Assembly (NCBI RefSeq): GCF_000702545.1
Contig: NZ_JNIO01000007.1
Location: 62,001 to 126,000, forward strand
Length of the DNA: 64,000 nt
Direction: 5' to 3'
Source: Selenomonas sp. AB3002
GTDB lineage: Bacteria; Bacillota; Negativicutes; Selenomonadales; Selenomonadaceae
Numbering within the stretch: the stretch's first letter is position 1; each line of letters starts with the position of its first letter. The translations under genes were made by a program, and so were the position numbers. This document shows positions 59,645-64,000 of this stretch, piece by piece. The notes under the pieces are model-generated. The model saw nothing but the letters and a program-made list of their open reading frames with translations. It searched no databases and was not told the origin of the DNA.

Positions 59645-60122
59645 AGCTGTCCTCCTCCCGCACATTAGCAATAAGTTCCCGGGCCTTCTCCGGGGTCATG
59701 GCCGCATGAACCTTCCCGTCCAGATTCAGCACCGGGGCCAATCCACAGGCACCCAGGCAGGACACAGTCTCCAAAGTGAACATCATGTCCTTGGTAGTAG
59801 CCTGCTCCGGGGAAAGGTCAAGAATCTTCCGCAGCTCCTCGATGACGGGAATGGACTTCCGCACATGGCAGGCCGTGCCGTCACAGATCTTGATGATATG
59901 CCTGCCCTTGGGCTCCAGGGAGAAATTCTCATAAAAAGTAGCCACCCCGTAGATACGTGCCTCGCTGATGCCCAGCTTTTGGGCAAAGAGAGGAAAGACC
60001 TCTCTGGGCAGATAGCGGTATATCCCCTGTGTTTCCTGCAGGATGGAGATGATATTTGTCTTATCATAATCATGCCGCCGAAGTATCTCTTCCAAAGCAT
60101 CATAATCCAGTTCTTCAGCCAT
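59631..60122 (-). CDS. hydC: NuoE-like 2Fe-2S subunit of the bifurcating hydrogenase
   Basis: 163 residues from the ATG at 60122 (AAAGGAG seven bases upstream). Thioredoxin-like 2Fe-2S domain with ligands in CDGTACHVRKS and CLGACGLAPV. It passes electrons between HydB and HydA. First gene of the operon. Confidence 0.95.
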   Translation of the reverse strand: MAEELDYDALEEILRRHDYDKTNIISILQETQGIYRYLPREVFPLFAQKLGISEARIYGVATFYENFSLEPKGRHIIKICDGTACHVRKSIPVIEELRKILDLSPEQATTKDMMFTLETVSCLGACGLAPVLNLDGKVHAAMTPEKARELIANVREEDSYACN

Positions 60123-60225
60123 GCAAACTCTCCTTTCATGATAATAATACTCATTACAATTCATTCATAAAAAGCAAAAAACTTGCCCCCGAAGAAGCAA
60201 GTTTTCAATCAAACTCCCGAACTCT

Positions 60226-60350
60226 CGAACTCCTGGGCCCCACGGATGGGGCCCCTGTGGCCGTTGAATTTAGGACAAATTCAAGGCCACGTTTTCTTTT
60301 GGTTCGTTTTCTTTGCGCCAAAGAAAATGAACAGACGGCAGTAGAGGAGG
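60226..60350. repeat. Multi-hairpin intergenic element, copy 2
   Basis: Three consecutive inverted repeats: GGGCCCC-ACGGAT-GGGGCCC, GTGGCC...GGCCAC enclosing TTGAATTT/AAATTCAA, and GTTTTCTTT-GCGCC-AAAGAAAA. Same order of elements as 24296-24416. It lies between hydC and the deaminase-like gene. Confidence 0.55.
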
Positions 60351-60353
60351 GCT

Positions 60354-60773
60354 CTAATCTTCATCCTTATACGTGTGATTATCAAGGGGTTCATTCCCAT
60401 AAGGCAGCAAATCCGTCAGCGGCAGCACCTGCGCATCCCCATTCATATCCGCCATCACCACATAAGGCACATTGAACTCAGCCAGCAGCTGGCAAATAGC
60501 CCCATTAGGCACAAAAGGCCGCTCCGTGTTGCAGATAAAAGCAATGGCATCAAACTCCCGCTTCCCGTCTGCCACCGCCTTGTACATAGCCACCTCCCCT
60601 GCCCCAATGGACAGGTTGCGGATGGCATTCTCAATAGTGCAGCCGGTGTAGATGGTGCCATCGCTGGCCATGACACAGGCGCCTATACCTACCCCGGAAT
60701 AGGGCACATAAGCATTCCTGATGGCATCAGAGGCAGAGCGAACCAGAGTATCTATCAGTTCCTCATTGATCAT
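60354..60773 (-). CDS. Cytidine deaminase-like protein lacking zinc ligands
   Basis: 139 residues, the usual length of tetrameric cytidine deaminase. The fold is recognisable (YVPYSGVGIGACVMASDGTI, GCTIENA, LLAEF). The first zinc Cys of the usual (C/H)AE motif is replaced (GAGEVA, catalytic Glu kept), and PCxxC is PNGAIC, so none of the three zinc cysteines is at its place. Deaminase activity is therefore unlikely; a binding role is possible. GGAG lies nine bases before the ATG. The codons were read directly on the minus strand. Confidence 0.78.
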   Translation of the reverse strand: MINEELIDTLVRSASDAIRNAYVPYSGVGIGACVMASDGTIYTGCTIENAIRNLSIGAGEVAMYKAVADGKREFDAIAFICNTERPFVPNGAICQLLAEFNVPYVVMADMNGDAQVLPLTDLLPYGNEPLDNHTYKDED

Positions 60774-60872
60774 TTCATTCAGCTCCTTCCCATAGTTATC
60801 CGCTTCCCCTATTCGACACGGACAGCCTTGATTCCTTCATGAAAACTAGCTGAAAAGGTGTAAACTAGTAAA

Positions 60873-61184
60873 TTATCCACATAACTATCCACAGTTGTGG
60901 ATAACTGTGGATAACCCCACTATCCAGCAGAGTAATAATTTCACTTTCCTTCCTATTTGTAATAAGCAGATTGTGTACAAATCTCAGTAATCCACAGATA
61001 CTCCTGTGGATTATGTGGATAAGTGGAAAAATCCGCCTATATTTACTCTAAAAACCTTCAAATTCACCATATTTTGTGCACACAATCCACAGATTACCAG
61101 GTGATAATGTGGATAACTTTTTTCAGCTTCGTTTCACAAACAAGCTGTGGATAAAAATAGCAAGTTTTCCACAAACAGTCCACA
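60873..61184. other. oriC: DnaA-box cluster, candidate replication origin
   Basis: Six exact DnaA boxes (TTATCCACA or complement) at 60873-60881, 60896-60904, 60906-60914, 61014-61022, 61108-61116 and 61146-61154. One-mismatch boxes lie at 60885-60893, 60988-60996, 61005-61013 and 61165-61173, with weaker ones at 61083 and 61176. AT-rich DNA follows at 61255-61380 as a possible unwinding element. The 630-bp gap 60774-61405 holds no gene. The flanking genes diverge, as at an origin. dnaA and dnaN are not adjacent, so a secondary origin half or a DnaA-titration site are alternatives. Confidence 0.75.
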
Positions 61185-61203
61185 GAAAAATTTTGAGCAC
61201 AAA

Positions 61204-61237
61204 AAAGAGCCCCAGGTTATCATCCTACGGGCTCTTT
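61204..61237. terminator. Bidirectional terminator beside the DnaA-box cluster
   Basis: AAAGAGCCC (61204-61212) pairs with GGGCTCTTT (61229-61237), with A and T runs outside. It insulates the box cluster from the RND operon side. Confidence 0.75.
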
Positions 61238-61334
61238 TTCCGGTTTTTTGGCATGAGCTTAATTTCTTACTCCCATTGTCCCTAATTATATCACAATATT
61301 TTATTTAATAATAGAATGATATTATAAGACCATA

Positions 61335-61380
61335 TTGACTTATTTTATTCGAAATGATATCATCATCTCAAATAAGTCAA
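61335..61380 (+). promoter_or_regulatory. Promoter and operator of the RND efflux operon
   Basis: TTGACT (61335-61340) and TATCAT (61358-61363) with a 17-base spacer. The 11-bp inverted repeat TTGACTTATTT (61335-61345) / AAATAAGTCAA (61370-61380) spans the promoter from -35 to the start site, a likely repressor site. No regulator gene is adjacent in the window. Confidence 0.6.
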
Positions 61381-61405
61381 TTCAGTCTCAAAAGGAGTGT
61401 TTCAG

Positions 61406-62512
61406 TTGGAGAACTTCACGATAAAAAAGCAATATCTCCTGCCAGCCATAGCAGGCCTTGCCTTGCTGCTGGGTGGTGGGTTCTTCCTTAACGGTGAGGA
61501 AAAGGAAGAAGCAAAGCCTCAGACTCCCCTTTCCGTCAGCGTCACCAGGGCAGAGATGAAGGAAATGCAGCAGGGACTTCGTCTCACTGGCACGGTGGAG
61601 GGCCTGACCTCTGCCATTATCTCTGCCCGCTACTCGGGGCAGGTGGAGGAGCTGAATGTGGAGAACGGGCAGCAGGTGCAGGCGGGAACGCCGCTGCTGC
61701 GCACAGACAGCCAGGAACTGCTGAACAATGTTCGGCTGGCGGAAAACAGCGTGCAGAAAGCAGCGGTGAATCTGGAAAACAACACCGCCATCCTGAACAG
61801 GCAGCAGAGCCTCCGGGATATCGGCGCCACCTCCCAGCAGAATCTGGAAGCAGCCCAGACACAATGGGCCGTCAGCAATGCCGAACGGGACGATGCGGCG
61901 GTAAGCCTAGCCATCGCCCAAAAGAGGCTGGCAGATGCCACCATACTCAGTCCTGTCACCGGCGTGGTAGCCAACAAGAACGTGACCCTGGGCCAGATGG
62001 TATCTGCGGGCACCCAGCTCATGACCGTGGAGCAGATTGATGCCGTCTATGTGACTGTGCAGGTGGAGCAGCAGGATATTGGCAAGGTGCAGATAGGCAA
62101 GGCAGCAAAAGTGAAGGTGGACACATATCCTGACAGGGAATTTGCGGGCACAGTGGCAGTCATCAACCCTGTGGCAGGCAGGGAAAGCCGCCTCTTTGCG
62201 GTGAAGATCAGAGTGGAGAATCCGGACTTTGCCCTGATGCCCGGCATGTTTGCGGAAATCCTGCTTTCTGAGGAAGAAGCCCGCTCTGTGCTGACGGTGC
62301 CCCGCAGCGCCCTCACCTCCCGGAAAGGACAGAACTACATCTTCATCGTGGAGGAGGGCAAAGCCAGGCAGCTTGCCATCGAGCCGGGACAGCTTTTCGA
62401 CGAGGAGCTGGAAATAAAGAGCGGCCTGGAAGCAGGCAAAATGGTTATCATCGACAACCTTGACAAGCTCAAGGACGGCGATGCAGTTGCGACTTATGGA
62501 GGGGAAAAATGA
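61406..62512 (+). CDS. RND efflux membrane-fusion (periplasmic adaptor) subunit
   Basis: 368 residues from TTG at 61406 (AGGAG eight bases upstream; GTG at 61397 lies within that site). An N-terminal anchor (YLLPAIAGLALLLGGGFFL) is followed by a barrel-sandwich/lipoyl region (SARYSGQVEELNVENGQQVQ), a helical hairpin, the second lipoyl half (ATILSPVTGVVANKNVTLGQ) and beta-barrel and membrane-proximal domains. It bridges the inner-membrane pump and an outer-membrane channel. Its stop overlaps the pump gene (ATGA). Confidence 0.93.
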   Translation: MENFTIKKQYLLPAIAGLALLLGGGFFLNGEEKEEAKPQTPLSVSVTRAEMKEMQQGLRLTGTVEGLTSAIISARYSGQVEELNVENGQQVQAGTPLLRTDSQELLNNVRLAENSVQKAAVNLENNTAILNRQQSLRDIGATSQQNLEAAQTQWAVSNAERDDAAVSLAIAQKRLADATILSPVTGVVANKNVTLGQMVSAGTQLMTVEQIDAVYVTVQVEQQDIGKVQIGKAAKVKVDTYPDREFAGTVAVINPVAGRESRLFAVKIRVENPDFALMPGMFAEILLSEEEARSVLTVPRSALTSRKGQNYIFIVEEGKARQLAIEPGQLFDEELEIKSGLEAGKMVIIDNLDKLKDGDAVATYGGEK

Positions 62513-64000
62513 GCCTGCCAGAACTCAGCATCAAGCGGCCTGTGCTGGCCACGGTGATGACGGCAGCCCTGGTTCTGCTGGGAGCGGTAAGCCTGATGAA
62601 CCTTGGCATTGCCGAATATCCCAATATGACCTATCCCTATGTCTCCGTACAGATCACCTACGAGGGCGCCAAGCCCGAACAGATAGACAGCCAGATAGTG
62701 CGGAAGGTGGAAGAAGCCGTGGGAGAAGCAAGAGGCGTACGGCACATCACTTCCACTTCCACGGAAGGCACGGCGGATATAGGCATAGAATTTGCCATGG
62801 AGATAGACGCTGCTGCCGCCACGCAGGAAGTGCGGGATAAGGTCAGCGCCATCCGGGACGATCTGCCCAAGGGCATCAATGAGCCGGTAGTGGCCCGCTA
62901 CGACATGAACGCCGACCCGGTGGCAGCCATCGCTATCACCTCGGATAACATGTCACAGCGGGAGCTTTCCATCCTGGTGGAGGACAAGGTCAAACCCGCC
63001 CTCCAGCAGATTGCAGGTGTGGGCAAGCTCTCAGTCTTCGGACAGGAAAAGAGAGAAATCCAGATGCTTATGCGTCCCGAATCCCTCAGAGCCTTTGCCC
63101 TCTCCCCTGCCGAAGTAGCGGACAATGTGGAAAAGGGACTGAAGGAAACTCCCGGCGGCGTGCTCAGAAACTCCATGGGCCGCCTTTCCCTTTCCACCAA
63201 AATACAGGTAGACCGCCCCCAGGATCTGGAAAATCTCATGATTGCCCAGCGGGGCGGCCAGCCCGTGTATTTCCGCCAGATTGGACAGACCCGTGACACC
63301 ATCCAGGACAGCACTTCCGTGGCCCGCTATGACGGCATCCGTGGCATTGGCATCGAAGTGGGCAAGCAGTCCGGGGGCAATGCAGTGAAGGTGGCTGCTG
63401 ATGTCAAGGCAGAACTCCTTAAGCTGCAGAAGGAACTGCCGGACACGGTGCAGGTCCACTTAGTTCGTGACGATGCCCAGCGCATCACGGACTCCATGCA
63501 CGGGGTGTATGAGGACCTTATCCTGGGCGGCATCTTCGCCGTGCTGGTAGTGTTCCTGTTCCTTGGGGATATCCGCAGCACCCTGATCAGCGCCGTGACT
63601 ATTCCTACTTCCCTTATTGCCACCTTCTTCGCCATGAGTGTGGCGGGCTTCACCATCAACACCATGTCCATGCTGGGATTAAGCCTGGCTATTGGCCTCC
63701 TTATTGATGATGCTATCGTGGTGGTGGAGAACATCATCAGGCACAGAGAAAAAGGGGAGAATCCCCAGGAAGCAGCTGCTCTGGGCACCAAGGAAATCGT
63801 ACTGGCAGTCATGGCTACTTCCTTTTCCGTGCTGGCAGTATTCCTGCCCATGGGCTTCATGACCGGCTTTATAGCCTCCTTCTTCAAGGAATTTGGCTTG
63901 ACCATCAGCTTTGCAGTACTGATTTCCCTCTTTATCTCCTTCACCCTGACCCCCATGCTGGCGTCCAAATTCCTGCGGCCGGAAGTTCAGGGCACGGGCT
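62509..64000 (+). CDS. RND efflux pump subunit, truncated by window end
   Basis: The first 497 codons are present, starting MSLPELSIKRPVLATVMTAA, with the ATG overlapping the adaptor's stop. The AcrB/MdtBC-type first membrane segment, porter-domain motifs (AEYPNMTYPYVSVQITYEGA) and TM4 with the proton-relay acids (LSLAIGLLIDDAIVVVENII) are visible. Full-length pumps have about 1,020-1,050 residues. An outer-membrane partner gene may follow outside the window. Confidence 0.94.
   Translation, partial: MSLPELSIKRPVLATVMTAALVLLGAVSLMNLGIAEYPNMTYPYVSVQITYEGAKPEQIDSQIVRKVEEAVGEARGVRHITSTSTEGTADIGIEFAMEIDAAAATQEVRDKVSAIRDDLPKGINEPVVARYDMNADPVAAIAITSDNMSQRELSILVEDKVKPALQQIAGVGKLSVFGQEKREIQMLMRPESLRAFALSPAEVADNVEKGLKETPGGVLRNSMGRLSLSTKIQVDRPQDLENLMIAQRGGQPVYFRQIGQTRDTIQDSTSVARYDGIRGIGIEVGKQSGGNAVKVAADVKAELLKLQKELPDTVQVHLVRDDAQRITDSMHGVYEDLILGGIFAVLVVFLFLGDIRSTLISAVTIPTSLIATFFAMSVAGFTINTMSMLGLSLAIGLLIDDAIVVVENIIRHREKGENPQEAAALGTKEIVLAVMATSFSVLAVFLPMGFMTGFIASFFKEFGLTISFAVLISLFISFTLTPMLASKFLRPEVQGTG

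Overview
The window looks like chromosome of a GC-rich diderm Firmicute of the Negativicutes, most likely a Selenomonas-like bacterium. This is inference from gene content: clostridial-type electron-bifurcating [FeFe] hydrogenase and maturases, SpoIVB-S55 and SpoVK/CbbX-like proteins and Firmicute-style ribosome binding sites, next to an RND efflux pump that implies an outer membrane. No rRNA is present; two tRNA-Val genes are.

Layout. 1-11498 (minus) is one uninterrupted reading frame of at least 3,832 codons that leaves the window at its left edge. It is a giant repeat surface/secreted protein with a tandem array of about 38-residue repeats, three copies of a roughly 489-residue module, and an AT-richer unique N-terminus that contains a G8/A7 tract. 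11.5-13.1 kb is decayed DNA: a frameshifted small gene and an Rpn-type nuclease pseudogene carrying an 84-bp MITE. A perfect parS site lies in a terminator at 13.16 kb. 13.2-31.7 kb holds envelope and housekeeping genes: serine hydrolase, metallophosphatase, BrkB/YihY, an Asp/Gly-repeat RTX-like protein, an AAA+ ATPase pair, FliB, NagZ-type GH3, MurA, an S55 peptidase-like protein, a sugar epimerase and MetNIQ.

32.0-39.3 kb is a compact five-gene operon of unusual make-up: an APH-like kinase, a MATE exporter fused to an anti-sigma-factor-type ATPase domain, a secreted protein, a condensation-like acyltransferase, and a GT2 glycosyltransferase fused to a GH3-type acyl-adenylate enzyme. I read it as a candidate undescribed conjugate-biosynthesis and export system. 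39.4-51.4 kb has a QueG-like Fe-S protein, a possible structured RNA, an AlbA/ATPase regulator, nuclease remnants, a histidine phosphatase, a response regulator facing a hybrid kinase, the tRNAs, a BMP-type binding protein and a LytTR regulator.

51.5-60.1 kb contains a split GHKL kinase, hydF, hydG and the hydABC hydrogenase operon. Three near-identical loci (47.1, 53.9 and 55.7 kb) each encode a 20-23-residue hydrophobic peptide with a convergent antisense RNA, and look like a new family of type I toxin-antitoxin modules. 60.87-61.18 kb is a dense cluster of DnaA boxes (six perfect) next to AT-rich DNA. This is an origin-like element with no dnaA beside it, and the parS 48 kb away fits an ori-proximal location. 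An RND efflux operon runs off the right edge.

The first and last genes are truncated by the window.
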